This document shows, in pieces, positions 55,291-63,905 of a stretch of 64,000 nt of DNA. The notes under the pieces were generated by a model that was not told the origin of the DNA, did no database searches, and saw nothing but the letters and a program-made list of their open reading frames with translations. The translations under genes were made by a program, and so were the position numbers. Origin of the DNA: Chitinophagaceae bacterium (GTDB taxonomy: Bacteria; Bacteroidota; Bacteroidia; Chitinophagales; Chitinophagaceae); contig JAFKGQ010000024.1 of NCBI GenBank assembly GCA_017307755.1, forward strand, positions 31,022-95,021, read 5' to 3'. Position 1 is the first letter of the stretch. Each line of letters opens with the position of its first letter.

Positions 55291-56694
55291 ATGAAAGCTG
55301 CGCTCGACCTCGTTCTGAAACTACTAGCCCGGCAAAGGGACCGACGGTTTATCCGTCTCTATCTTTTATTGGCCGCCATCATACTTGCCTGTGTCGCCAC
55401 CTGGTTTCTCGACCTCATCGCTTTCCGGACATCTCTTTACTCATCATCATCCCTTGTACGGATCATTACAGACATGATCAGCTGGGTAGCCGTATTTACC
55501 CTCATCCGGCTGCTGCCGTACGCTTTTTCCCTGAGATCCTCCCGGCTCCTGGAGGAGATCGAAATGCGTAAAAAGATAGAATCAGACCTGCAGGTGAAGA
55601 ATATTCTTGTAGAAGAAAGCAAGCGGCTTTTTAAGAACGTCTTCGATCACTCAGCCGTAGGGGTAGCATTGGTGAGCCCTGATGGGCGGTGGCTCAATGT
55701 CAATCAATCCATCTGCGATATGCTGGGTTATTCCAAAGACGAGCTGGTGAAAAGCTCTTTTCAGGACATTACTCACCCCGACGACCTGGCTGCCGACCTG
55801 GCTTTTGTAAACCAGATGCTGCAAAAGGAACGGGAAACCTACCAGATGGAAAAAAGGTATATCCGCAAGGACGGCGCTACCATCTGGGTGCTTCTATCGG
55901 TATCCCTTACCTGGCAGGAAGGAAAGCCCGCCTTTTTTATTTCGCAGCTGGCGGATATTTCGGCCCAACGGCAGTTGCAGACAGAAGTGGAGAGAAAGAA
56001 TGCCGAGTTGGAAGCCCATATCGTCAAGATCAATGAATTCAACCGGATCGTTGCTCACAACCTTCGGGGCCCTGCCTCCACGCTGATCAATATGGCGGAC
56101 TTCCTGGAAAAGAACAGGAACGAAGATGACAGGGATTTCATGCTATCAAAAGTAAAGGACACTTCCGTACTGATCATCCATACGTTGAATGATCTGAAAG
56201 ACCTGCTGGAGATCCAGATCCGCCAGGAAGATCCGTCTACTGCCTACCCTTTTAAAGACGCCCTGTACAACAGCATGCAGATGCTGGAAGGTGAGGTGAA
56301 GTGCTCCAACGCGCTTGTCAACGTACAGTTCGACGTGGAAGAAGTGTGCTTCCCCAAGGCATACCTGGACAGCGTCTTTTACAACCTCCTCAGCAACGCC
56401 ATAAAATATCGTCACACCGGAAAAGCGCCCGTCATCGACGTTGGCACAATGGCGGTAAATGGACATGTGGTACTGACCGTAAAGGACAACGGCATCGGCA
56501 TCGATATGCAGAAGCACGGGCAGGACATCTTTAAATATAAAAAAGTCTTTCACAAAGGTTATGACAGCAATGGCGTGGGGCTATTCCTTACCAGGAGTCA
56601 GCTGGAAGCCAATAATGGGAAGATAGAAGTGGAAAGCGCGGTTGATCAGGGTACTACCTTTCGTGTCTATTTTGAAAAGAATACAATCTCATGA
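55291..56694 (+). CDS. PAS sensor histidine kinase
   Basis: 467 residues from the ATG at 55291; the frame is open back to 54994, but that part contains repeat copy 3 and has no protein-like pattern. Two membrane helices (~20-45 and 58-78), a PAS domain (~115-225, VALVSPDGRWLNVNQSICDMLGY, followed by a PAC), coiled linker, the phospho-acceptor His256 in NRIVAHNLRGP, and an HATPase domain (NLLSNAIKY, VKDNGIGID). The HNLRGP dimerisation box is the variant common in Bacteroidota. It overlaps the response-regulator gene by four bases, indicating a cognate pair. Confidence 0.92.
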   Translation: MKAALDLVLKLLARQRDRRFIRLYLLLAAIILACVATWFLDLIAFRTSLYSSSSLVRIITDMISWVAVFTLIRLLPYAFSLRSSRLLEEIEMRKKIESDLQVKNILVEESKRLFKNVFDHSAVGVALVSPDGRWLNVNQSICDMLGYSKDELVKSSFQDITHPDDLAADLAFVNQMLQKERETYQMEKRYIRKDGATIWVLLSVSLTWQEGKPAFFISQLADISAQRQLQTEVERKNAELEAHIVKINEFNRIVAHNLRGPASTLINMADFLEKNRNEDDRDFMLSKVKDTSVLIIHTLNDLKDLLEIQIRQEDPSTAYPFKDALYNSMQMLEGEVKCSNALVNVQFDVEEVCFPKAYLDSVFYNLLSNAIKYRHTGKAPVIDVGTMAVNGHVVLTVKDNGIGIDMQKHGQDIFKYKKVFHKGYDSNGVGLFLTRSQLEANNGKIEVESAVDQGTTFRVYFEKNTIS

Positions 56695-57104
56695 GCTATA
56701 AACTATCCATGGCAGGCATTATCGACGACGACGAGATCTACCAACTGGTGATGCGGCGGACTATCGAACAAACAGGAGTGATCGGGTCCATTCTGCAATT
56801 TTACGATGGGGAAGAAGCGCTCAATTATTTCAAGGAAAAACAGGATACGCCGGAAGGGTTGCCTGATCTGATCCTGCTGGATATCAACATGCCTTTTATG
56901 GATGGATGGCAGTTCCTGGATGAATTTGTAAAGATCCCTTTCAAAGAAGGTTACCGGAGAAAGATCCATATCATCTCTTCTTCCTCAACCTCCGAGGATA
57001 TCAATAAAGCAAAGGGATACAGCATTGTGTCGGGCTATCATGTAAAACCCATTACAAAAGATAAATTTGAAGAGATACTACGGTCGATCGGGAGTGCGGC
57101 ATAA
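56691..57104 (+). CDS. Single-domain response regulator
   Basis: 137 residues: a receiver domain alone. Acidic pocket IIDDDE (~10-15), phospho-acceptor Asp64 in LILLDINMP, Ser/Thr around 97-100 and Lys119 in HVKPIT. No output domain, so it probably acts by protein-protein interaction or as a phosphotransfer step. Its ATG overlaps the kinase stop (ATGA). Confidence 0.93.
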   Translation: MSYKLSMAGIIDDDEIYQLVMRRTIEQTGVIGSILQFYDGEEALNYFKEKQDTPEGLPDLILLDINMPFMDGWQFLDEFVKIPFKEGYRRKIHIISSSSTSEDINKAKGYSIVSGYHVKPITKDKFEEILRSIGSAA

Positions 57105-57121
57105 ATTTCTGTTTTTTTATT

Positions 57122-57260
57122 AGGGCGTGCCCCTTCGGGTCGGGCCATTCGCTGTAGTCCTCGCCCTGCGGGCTGTGGGCTGCCACAGAACTTCGTCGGA
57201 GCTGCTTCGACACGCTCCTCCTCGTTCGTAACCTTCGCTTCGCTCGGTTATCCCTCACGC
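57122..57260 (-). repeat. Structured intergenic element, copy B of a modular repeat
   Basis: Bounded by AGGGCGTG and CCCTCACGC, with GCCCCTTCGGGTCGGGC and CCTGCGGGC-type hairpins. On the minus strand the part 57191-57251 reads ATAACCGAGCGAAGCG, GGTTACGA, CGAGG, GTGTCGAAGCAGCTCC and GACGAAG in the same order as at 51375-51486, but without the ~55-base inner hairpin of copy A. It follows the response regulator by 17 bases. Confidence 0.7.
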
Positions 57261-57281
57261 GAGGTTTGATAATAGGCTGAA

Positions 57282-57764
57282 TTGATCTTTTCCTTTATTT
57301 TAATTCCTCTGTGCAACTTTGCTTTTTATCGGGCGGGGCAGCCTCAACCGTTCCGCCGCTGTATTTGCCGTAACGCCATGCCATATTACATTACCCGGCC
57401 TGCTATCTTCCCAACAGCGGGGACCTATCACCCACGGCAACTAAGGCGGCTCCACGGAGGGCTGCCCCTCACATACATTTCTTGCAAATATGATAATAAA
57501 AGGAAAGATCAATCTAAACCGTTATATCTTTTCCAATCCGGTCAAAAAGCGCCAGTCCGCCGCCGCATTTCTTTCAATTTCGATTTAGGCGGGCTCCGCT
57601 GTATTTGCCCGTGCATCCCGCCGGTCATTCCACTCCCTGCAAGCATGTATCTTTCTCTTATCGCGGCAAGCATTCGGGCAAATAAGGCTCCGCAGACCAA
57701 GGTTATATTAAAGCCATCCAAGGACAGAGAAGTTTGAAAGTTCTCCTTAAGCCCGCAAGGCGTG
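57282..57764. other. Gene-poor stretch with repeated 14-mer and inverted repeats
   Basis: CCGCTGTATTTGCC occurs at 57356-57369 and again at 57596-57609. GGCGGG and CCCGCC flank the second copy (57588-57622), and ATTTGCCCG (57603-57611) pairs with CGGGCAAAT (57675-57683). Open frames exist on both strands (57282-57737 plus; 57542-57817 minus), but they have no signal, motif or start context that supports a gene. The stretch looks like repeat debris. Confidence 0.5.
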
Positions 57765-57893
57765 CATTTCCTTTTTTGACGTATAACCAGGGTTTGTGAA
57801 AAAATAAACCCCTCCATTCAATTTGAGAGGGGATTTATTTTTTCACCACAAAGCCATATTTTATGTTATACTTTCTCGTCAAAAAAGGAAATG
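57765..57893. repeat. 129-bp palindromic element with perfect 17-bp ends
   Basis: CATTTCCTTTTTTGACG (57765-57781) is the exact reverse complement of 57877-57893. Inside lies a second palindrome, 57796-57814 with 57827-57846 (GTGAAAAAATAAA-CCCCTC against its complement with one bulge), which also looks like a bidirectional terminator. The right end overlaps the start of the small gene at 57863. Confidence 0.85.
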
Positions 57894-58042
57894 AATTGCA
57901 CGTTATGCCAGTGCTTCCAAAGGAAGAGGAAACCTTTCGTCTCTTTTATCATGAGTTCATATTGGCAGAAGGAGCTTCATATGGCGATGTGCTTACGCAA
58001 TTCTACAGCCTTCCTGTTGTACTCGATAAAGAAGCCTGCTAG
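57863..58042 (+). CDS. Small acidic protein, paralogue 1 (59 residues)
   Basis: An ATG at 57863 opens 59 codons ending in TAG at 58042. The N-terminus MLYFLVKKGNELHVMPVLP and middle FRLFYHEFILAEG, DVLTQF, LPVVLD align throughout with the gene at 58191 (MLYFLIKIENELQVRSVMP, FRLLYGQKILVEGGSI, DVLQQFDELPLII). The conserved pattern across two tandem copies supports real genes. No signal peptide, net acidic; probably a small cytosolic alpha/beta protein. The start is within the right arm of the 129-bp palindrome. Function unknown. Confidence 0.72.
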   Translation: MLYFLVKKGNELHVMPVLPKEEETFRLFYHEFILAEGASYGDVLTQFYSLPVVLDKEAC

Positions 58043-58058
58043 ATTAATATTCCTCCCT

Positions 58059-58081
58059 GGGGCGGCTCATTCGGCCGCCCC
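58059..58081 (+). terminator. Hairpin after paralogue 1
   Basis: GGGGCGGC-TCATTCG-GCCGCCCC is a perfect 8-bp stem starting 17 bases after the stop at 58042. The following CGGTTTTATTT is only weakly T-rich. Confidence 0.5.
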
Positions 58082-58084
58082 GGA

Positions 58085-58156
58085 GACGGTTTTATTTAAA
58101 AAATAATTATAACGTTCATATATAGTTGCATTAAACATTTTATTGTTTAAACCGTC
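58085..58156. repeat. Inverted repeat upstream of paralogue 2
   Basis: GACGGTTT (58085-58092) is the reverse complement of AAACCGTC (58149-58156), with an inner TTAAACA/TGTTTAA pair (58131-58150). It ends 34 bases before the second small gene. Confidence 0.55.
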
Positions 58157-58190
58157 ATACAAGAATAGTAATCCTTTAAAATTTTTACCT

Positions 58191-58367
58191 ATGTTATACT
58201 TTCTTATCAAAATAGAAAATGAGTTACAGGTGCGGTCGGTCATGCCGGAGGATGAATTGTTGTTCAGGCTCTTGTATGGCCAGAAAATCCTTGTCGAAGG
58301 AGGCAGCATTCCGGATGTGCTGCAGCAATTCGACGAACTTCCATTGATCATTAGTAACGGGGTTTAG
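58191..58367 (+). CDS. Small acidic protein, paralogue 2 (58 residues)
   Basis: 58 residues from the ATG at 58191; the frame is open further up to 58143, but the ATG matches the start of paralogue 1. The two share MLYFL(V/I)K, NEL, V-P, FRL-Y, IL-EG, DVL-QF and LP, about 45% identity by eye. Predicted cytosolic, acidic. It is the last gene before a 243-bp AT-rich gap leading to the next secreted protein. Function unknown. Confidence 0.72.
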   Translation: MLYFLIKIENELQVRSVMPEDELLFRLLYGQKILVEGGSIPDVLQQFDELPLIISNGV

Positions 58368-58610
58368 CCCGTCACTTTTATAAAGCTTACGCTCCTGAAG
58401 AGATCCTGCATTGAAGACTATCGGCGTTACAAAAAAATAAATATTGGCACAGCTATGGTTTTTTAAAAAAATTTTCCCTTATTTCGTTGTAGGCATTTCT
58501 CCGTATTCTTGCATCTTATTCAAACCCATTCTCTGATTAGTTAACAACGATTAGTCTACTGACCGTAGACGTATGGCATTGCCGTGCGTAATTCCCTAAA
58601 CTGGCTTCTC

Positions 58611-60044
58611 ATGAAAGGACACCAGACTGCAATCCTATTGCTGTGCTGTATACTGACACTTTCCTGTTTTGCTCAGGACCAGCCTGACAAGGTTACGGCC
58701 ATTATTAATCTTCCTTCCAAATTCTTCAACCGGGTACAACACAAGACAGCCAATCTTGATGCACAGCTCACCCGTCAGACAGAAAAATATTTACAAAAGA
58801 TGGCCCGGCGGGAGGAACGTCTGCGTAGGAAATTATACAAAGTCGATTCCAGCGCAGCAAAGACGCTGTTTGCAGGCTCGGCAGCGCGTTATGCTGCATT
58901 GACTCAAAAACTGGCTGGAGATACGGGTAGCGGCAGTAGTTTTGGCTTGAATGGCGAATACCAGGCCTATACGGATTCGTTGCAGGGTATGCTCAAATTC
59001 ATGAGCAACAATCCGAAAGCCCTCGCCTCACTCAAACAATTGCAATCCCTGCAGGCGAAGATGCAGGACGCGGAACAGGTCAAGGAATACATCCGCGAAC
59101 GGAAGCAACAGATATCCCAATATGTTCAGCAGCATGCGAATTTGAGCGGATTATTAGGGAAGGATTACCAGGGGTTTAACCAGGATGTTTACTATTATTC
59201 ACAGCAGGTCCGGGCGTATAAGGAAATGCTAAACGACCCGGACAGGCTGACAAAGGAGGCGCTCACCATTCTTAACAAGCTACCTATCTTCCAGACATTC
59301 ATGACAAAAAACTCACAACTCGCCGGATTGTTCAGTCTCCCTGCCAATTACCAAAACCCCGCCACCCTGGCCGGACTGCAGACTCGTGACCAGGTAGCCG
59401 CATTGATCAACCAGCAAGTTGCCGCTGGTGGCGCAGGCGGACAAGCTGCCTTGCAGGCCAATCTTCAGTCGGCCCAGTCGCAGTTGGATGGATACAAGGA
59501 TAAGCTGAGCAAGCTCGGCGCCGGCAGCGGGGACATCGATATGCCGGATTTTAAGCCGAATAATCAAAAGACGAAAAGCTTCTGGCGCCGGCTGGAATAT
59601 GGTACAAATTTTCAAACCACTCGAAACAGCTACTATTTCCCCACCGTATCAGACTTCGGGCTCTCGGTGGGGTATAAACTCACGAATCGCAGCACCATTG
59701 GATTAGGTGCGAGTTATAAGCTGGGATGGGGCAATGGTATTCAGCATATTGCCTTTTCCAGCCAGGGGGCAGGGCTAAGGTCGTTTGTGGACGTAAAGAT
59801 CAAGGGTAGTTTTTCTTTTTCGGGCGGCTATGAGATCAACCGGACTCTGCCTTTTTCCACTTATCAGCAATTGCGGAATTGGGACACCTGGACAAAGAGT
59901 GGGCTGATAGGTTTGACCAAAACGGTGTCGATGAAGAGCCGGGTGTTTAAAAAGACCAAGGTCCAATTAATGTGGGATTTCCTCAGCTACCAGCAGGTGC
60001 CGAGGACGCAGGCGGTGATCTTTAGGGTTGGATACAATTTTTAA
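58611..60044 (+). CDS. Secreted coiled-coil protein with C-terminal barrel-like domain
   Basis: 477 residues from the ATG at 58611 (MKGHQTAILLLCCILTLSCFAQ, signal peptide); an upstream in-frame GTG at 58584 is less likely. Residues ~40-330 are helical and Gln/Lys-rich (long coiled coil, with LQANLQSAQSQLDGYKDKLSKLGAG). Residues ~340-477 form a beta domain (FWRRLEYGTNFQTTRNSYYFPTVSDFGLSVGYKL, IGLGASYKLGWG, SFSGGYEIN) ending VIFRVGYNF with a C-terminal Phe, suggesting an outer membrane barrel. It sits directly before the RHS/SpvB-like gene. Confidence 0.75.
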   Translation: MKGHQTAILLLCCILTLSCFAQDQPDKVTAIINLPSKFFNRVQHKTANLDAQLTRQTEKYLQKMARREERLRRKLYKVDSSAAKTLFAGSAARYAALTQKLAGDTGSGSSFGLNGEYQAYTDSLQGMLKFMSNNPKALASLKQLQSLQAKMQDAEQVKEYIRERKQQISQYVQQHANLSGLLGKDYQGFNQDVYYYSQQVRAYKEMLNDPDRLTKEALTILNKLPIFQTFMTKNSQLAGLFSLPANYQNPATLAGLQTRDQVAALINQQVAAGGAGGQAALQANLQSAQSQLDGYKDKLSKLGAGSGDIDMPDFKPNNQKTKSFWRRLEYGTNFQTTRNSYYFPTVSDFGLSVGYKLTNRSTIGLGASYKLGWGNGIQHIAFSSQGAGLRSFVDVKIKGSFSFSGGYEINRTLPFSTYQQLRNWDTWTKSGLIGLTKTVSMKSRVFKKTKVQLMWDFLSYQQVPRTQAVIFRVGYNF

Positions 60045-60078
60045 TTAATACTGGATAAAGTATAAAAAGCTCCTTATA

Positions 60079-63000
60079 ATGAGTCATTTTGGAAAGAAAG
60101 TTGCTGCTGCGTTGATTATCACATTTTTTTTCAAGGCAACCTATTCGCAAACTATACCTGCAGTCGTCGACATCAAGTCGCCCGAAGTTGCTGCATTTAA
60201 TAGGAATATCGAAACCCCCGTTTCCTACTATACGGGTGTGCCAAGTATTAGCATACCGTTATATCAAATCAACATGAAAGGCGTTACGGTACCTATATCT
60301 TTAAACTATCATGCCGGCGGAATACGGGTAGACCAGGAAGCAACCTGGGTAGGCCTGGGATGGTCTTTAGATTATGGAGGCGAGATTTCCCGGAAGGTTA
60401 GAGGTATAAGAGATGAAAGAGCATTTTTTAACTCCGGTTCAATTGACTCTTTTATGGCCATGCCAAAATCTACGGTATCTGATAATCAATTAAGACAAGA
60501 GCAGGTTGCGATGGCTAAATACGGTATTCTTCCTGTCGATTTTATGCCGGATGAATTTTACTATTCCTCCCTGGGATATTCAGGACGTTTTATGTTAAAT
60601 CAATCGACAAAAAAATTTGTTCTGTTTCCTAAAGAAGATATATTAATAACTCCTGGTCCATTCATCGTTGGTTCCGGAGATCCATTCCCATACTGGACAT
60701 TGCAACTGCCCAACGGAGTTTCGGCAGACTTTGGAAAAGATGCAGTCAGCTCGCAAACCAACCTTAATAATTCCAACACCACTACCAGGTCCAGTTGGCT
60801 GATAAAATGTATCCGGAATGGCCGAAATGATAGCGTTACTTATAACTATGAGTCTTACAGTTATACCGCCTGGAAAATCATGGGTGAAACTTACACTATA
60901 GGAGGTGCAAGTGGTAGTAGTTCGAACGTGAATACAGCGGTCCAGCAATATTCTTATCAAGACGTAAGAGCGAAAGAGATAGATTTTCCAAATGGTAAAG
61001 TGACATTTATTTCTTCCCCTCGCAGTGATATGCCTACCAATGCATTATCCGAAATAGACGTTATGGATAATACAGGGATACAAATAAAAAGGATCCTATT
61101 CTATTATAGCTATTTTACAGGCTCTTCCTTAGACATACTGCCGACGCTTAATTCTGTTGTAAATAATTATGTTCCCAGTGCATATAAATACCAGCGATTA
61201 AGATTAGACAGTGTACAGATCACGGGGATATCTGTACAGCCGGCTACATATAGATTCGACTATTATACCAATAGTCAAATGCCATCAAAATATTCCTTTG
61301 CCCAGGATCATTTTGGGTTTTACAACGGGCAACCCAACACTGGAATATACACCTTCCTCCCCAATCTCCTTCCTCCCTCTCCTACGTCTTCAAACCAGGG
61401 GTTCCAAGGTGGAGACAGGAGAGTTAATCCTACGCTGAGCAACACTTTCTCTCTCCATGCTGTCACCTATCCCGAGGGGGGTAAAACCGAATATGTATAC
61501 GAAAACAATACTGCAAACCTGGGCGGGATTCCCAGCCAATTGCTGGATGGCTACCAAGATGATAATATTAAGGATGCATCCGCAGGTATAAGCTTCAGTG
61601 GCTGGAGCCGGAATTCTTTTTATCCTTCTCCGACCAGTGTTGACCCTGATGGCACAAAGTATTTTACTCAAGATTTTACAATACCTAAAAACAGTTACCC
61701 TTCAATGGGATTGGGGTGGTATCTCTCTACAGACTATGGTATTTCCACAGCGGAAAACAACACACCTTATTCTGCAGATAATGTCTACTTCAAGCTGGAG
61801 TCCATTGATGCTGCCGGGAACGCTACCTTGCTTAAGGATTTTTCTACAGCAGGGGGTATTTCCGGGCCTGGCAACCCATATCCGAGGACCGGTTACGACA
61901 ATAGTGACTTACATTTACACGAGGGGAAATATAGGATGACTGTAAAAATTGTTTACCTTAATCCTGTAGGTTCACCTGCTGAAAACCAAAGGTACAGCAC
62001 CTCATTTCACGTTTATTGGAGGGAACTTGATACTACTAAAATGACGGTGAATGTCGGAGGCTTGCGAATAAAAAGAATAAACCATTATACTCAAGACGGG
62101 AAGTTGGCGCTGAAAAAAAGTTTCTCTTATAATTATACGACCTCTAATGTTTACAATATCCCCAACCTTACTTCAGGAAGGATAGTTTCTTTGCCGAAAT
62201 ATTATCAGTTTCAAAATTTGATCAGATTCAATCTCCAAAACCCGACTACATGTTTCGGGAGTTTTTATTTAAGCTTTTTTTCAAGTTCTATTTTGCCGAT
62301 GGAGACTACGGCAGGGTCTTATGCAGGATACGAAAGCGTAGATGAGTTCGATGTAAATACAGAGGATACTACGCAAGTGCTGAGAACCAATTATTCCTTT
62401 TCGTTCATGCCTTCGTATTTCGCACAGCTAAACCCTTCGGAAAATTTAGCCATGTGGGAACCACAGGAATGGATGCGGGGGAAGTTGTTGTCTAAAAAAT
62501 ATTTTAAAGGGACCGACATCATAAAGAAAGAAGACTACTCCTATTATTATCTGTCTCCTAATCAGTCGGCGGAAGATAACGTACCTGAAATTAATACCGA
62601 TTTTATAAGCTGGCAGTCTCTTATTGCCAATAACCCACAATGGGTTTGGGACTATAATCTAAATCCAGATAATCCCAACTGGGGGCCATATAATCCCAAT
62701 GATTATCCGCCTGATTTTTATGACAACAGTCCCAGTTCTATTCCCAATTCTAATATTACAAATACTCCGACATCCAGCAATGTCGATTGCCCAACCTATT
62801 ATTACGATAATAGTTGGCATGTTCCTTATTTTCTACATTACACCGGCTTTGATAAGCCAATGGCAAAAACTATAACCTTATTTGACGATTATGGTGGTGT
62901 TTTGTCGACCGTAGACAGCTTTTTCTACGAAGCATCCCCTGCCTTGTATCAACTCACAAAAACAAAGACTTTCAGCAGTAAAGGTGATACGTTAGAGACA

Positions 63001-63867
63001 ACGTACAGATACCCATATGATTATTCAACAATTTCGCCTTATGATAAAATGATCGCAAAACACAACCTTAATGCAGTCGTTGAAACAAAAAAGAATAAAA
63101 ATGGCCAGTTTTTAGAATTACAGCACACAAATTATGCAGATTGGGGAAATGATATCTTATCCACATCATCCATACAAACACAGACGGGAAGTAATAATGT
63201 ATTAGATACCAGGGGAGTGGCTTACGGGTATGATGCCAAGGGAAACATCCTGGAAGAATCGAAAAGCAACGACGCACACATTTCCTATATATGGGATTTT
63301 AACCAGCAATATCCCATAGCGGAGGTGAAAAATGCGTCGCAAACGTACATTGCCTATACAAGTTTTGAGGCCGATGGCTCCGGCAACTGGAATATTGGCT
63401 CTCCAACAAGAGATTCCGGCAATGCCATCACCGGAAACAAATGGTACACGCTCGCCAGCAATGTCTATAAATCAGGGCTCTCTGTTTCATCCAGCTATAT
63501 AGTTTCTTATTGGACAAAAAATAGTTCTGCTTTTTCTATTACCGGCACTATCACTGGGTATCCCATAAAAGGCAAAACCATCAACGGATGGACTTTATAC
63601 GTACATAAGGTCACCGGACAATCTACTGTTACACTCAGCGGAAATGGACCAATAGATGAACTCCGGTTATATCCTGCAGAGGCCCAGATGACCACCTATA
63701 CCTATCAACCCTTGGTGGGGATGACTAGCCAATGCGATGTGGGCAACAGGATCACTTACTATGAGTACGACGGTCTGCAACGGCTGAAATACATCCGCGA
63801 CCAGGACGGGAACATCTTAAAATCATACGACTACCAGTACCAGGCAACCACCCCTACATTACCTTAA
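60079..63867 (+). CDS. RHS/SpvB-like giant surface protein, no toxin tip
   Basis: 1262 residues with a signal peptide (AAALIITFFFKATYSQ). The N-terminal PSISIPLYQINMKGVTVPISLNYHAGGIRVDQEATWVGLGWSLDYGGEISRKVRG is the Bacteroidota SpvB/TcdB-like shell opening. YD-repeat/RHS motifs occur near the C-terminus (GYDAKGNILEESKSNDAHISYIWDF, YYEYDGLQRLKYIRDQDGNILKSYDY). The frame stops at 63867 without the core-and-toxin region of full RHS proteins. The gene is AT-richer than its neighbours. It could be the shell subunit, with the tip in the truncated next gene. Confidence 0.82.
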   Translation: MSHFGKKVAAALIITFFFKATYSQTIPAVVDIKSPEVAAFNRNIETPVSYYTGVPSISIPLYQINMKGVTVPISLNYHAGGIRVDQEATWVGLGWSLDYGGEISRKVRGIRDERAFFNSGSIDSFMAMPKSTVSDNQLRQEQVAMAKYGILPVDFMPDEFYYSSLGYSGRFMLNQSTKKFVLFPKEDILITPGPFIVGSGDPFPYWTLQLPNGVSADFGKDAVSSQTNLNNSNTTTRSSWLIKCIRNGRNDSVTYNYESYSYTAWKIMGETYTIGGASGSSSNVNTAVQQYSYQDVRAKEIDFPNGKVTFISSPRSDMPTNALSEIDVMDNTGIQIKRILFYYSYFTGSSLDILPTLNSVVNNYVPSAYKYQRLRLDSVQITGISVQPATYRFDYYTNSQMPSKYSFAQDHFGFYNGQPNTGIYTFLPNLLPPSPTSSNQGFQGGDRRVNPTLSNTFSLHAVTYPEGGKTEYVYENNTANLGGIPSQLLDGYQDDNIKDASAGISFSGWSRNSFYPSPTSVDPDGTKYFTQDFTIPKNSYPSMGLGWYLSTDYGISTAENNTPYSADNVYFKLESIDAAGNATLLKDFSTAGGISGPGNPYPRTGYDNSDLHLHEGKYRMTVKIVYLNPVGSPAENQRYSTSFHVYWRELDTTKMTVNVGGLRIKRINHYTQDGKLALKKSFSYNYTTSNVYNIPNLTSGRIVSLPKYYQFQNLIRFNLQNPTTCFGSFYLSFFSSSILPMETTAGSYAGYESVDEFDVNTEDTTQVLRTNYSFSFMPSYFAQLNPSENLAMWEPQEWMRGKLLSKKYFKGTDIIKKEDYSYYYLSPNQSAEDNVPEINTDFISWQSLIANNPQWVWDYNLNPDNPNWGPYNPNDYPPDFYDNSPSSIPNSNITNTPTSSNVDCPTYYYDNSWHVPYFLHYTGFDKPMAKTITLFDDYGGVLSTVDSFFYEASPALYQLTKTKTFSSKGDTLETTYRYPYDYSTISPYDKMIAKHNLNAVVETKKNKNGQFLELQHTNYADWGNDILSTSSIQTQTGSNNVLDTRGVAYGYDAKGNILEESKSNDAHISYIWDFNQQYPIAEVKNASQTYIAYTSFEADGSGNWNIGSPTRDSGNAITGNKWYTLASNVYKSGLSVSSSYIVSYWTKNSSAFSITGTITGYPIKGKTINGWTLYVHKVTGQSTVTLSGNGPIDELRLYPAEAQMTTYTYQPLVGMTSQCDVGNRITYYEYDGLQRLKYIRDQDGNILKSYDYQYQATTPTLP

Positions 63868-63905
63868 TCATTTAATACAACACTATCATAACTACAGCCC
63901 TAAAC

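Noticed and set aside
57282..57737. 151-codon plus-strand frame
   Set aside because: Composition of repeats, no domain, overlaps a minus-strand frame and inverted repeats.
57542..57817. 91-codon minus-strand frame
   Set aside because: Starts inside the palindromic element and has no homologous pattern; treated as repeat debris.
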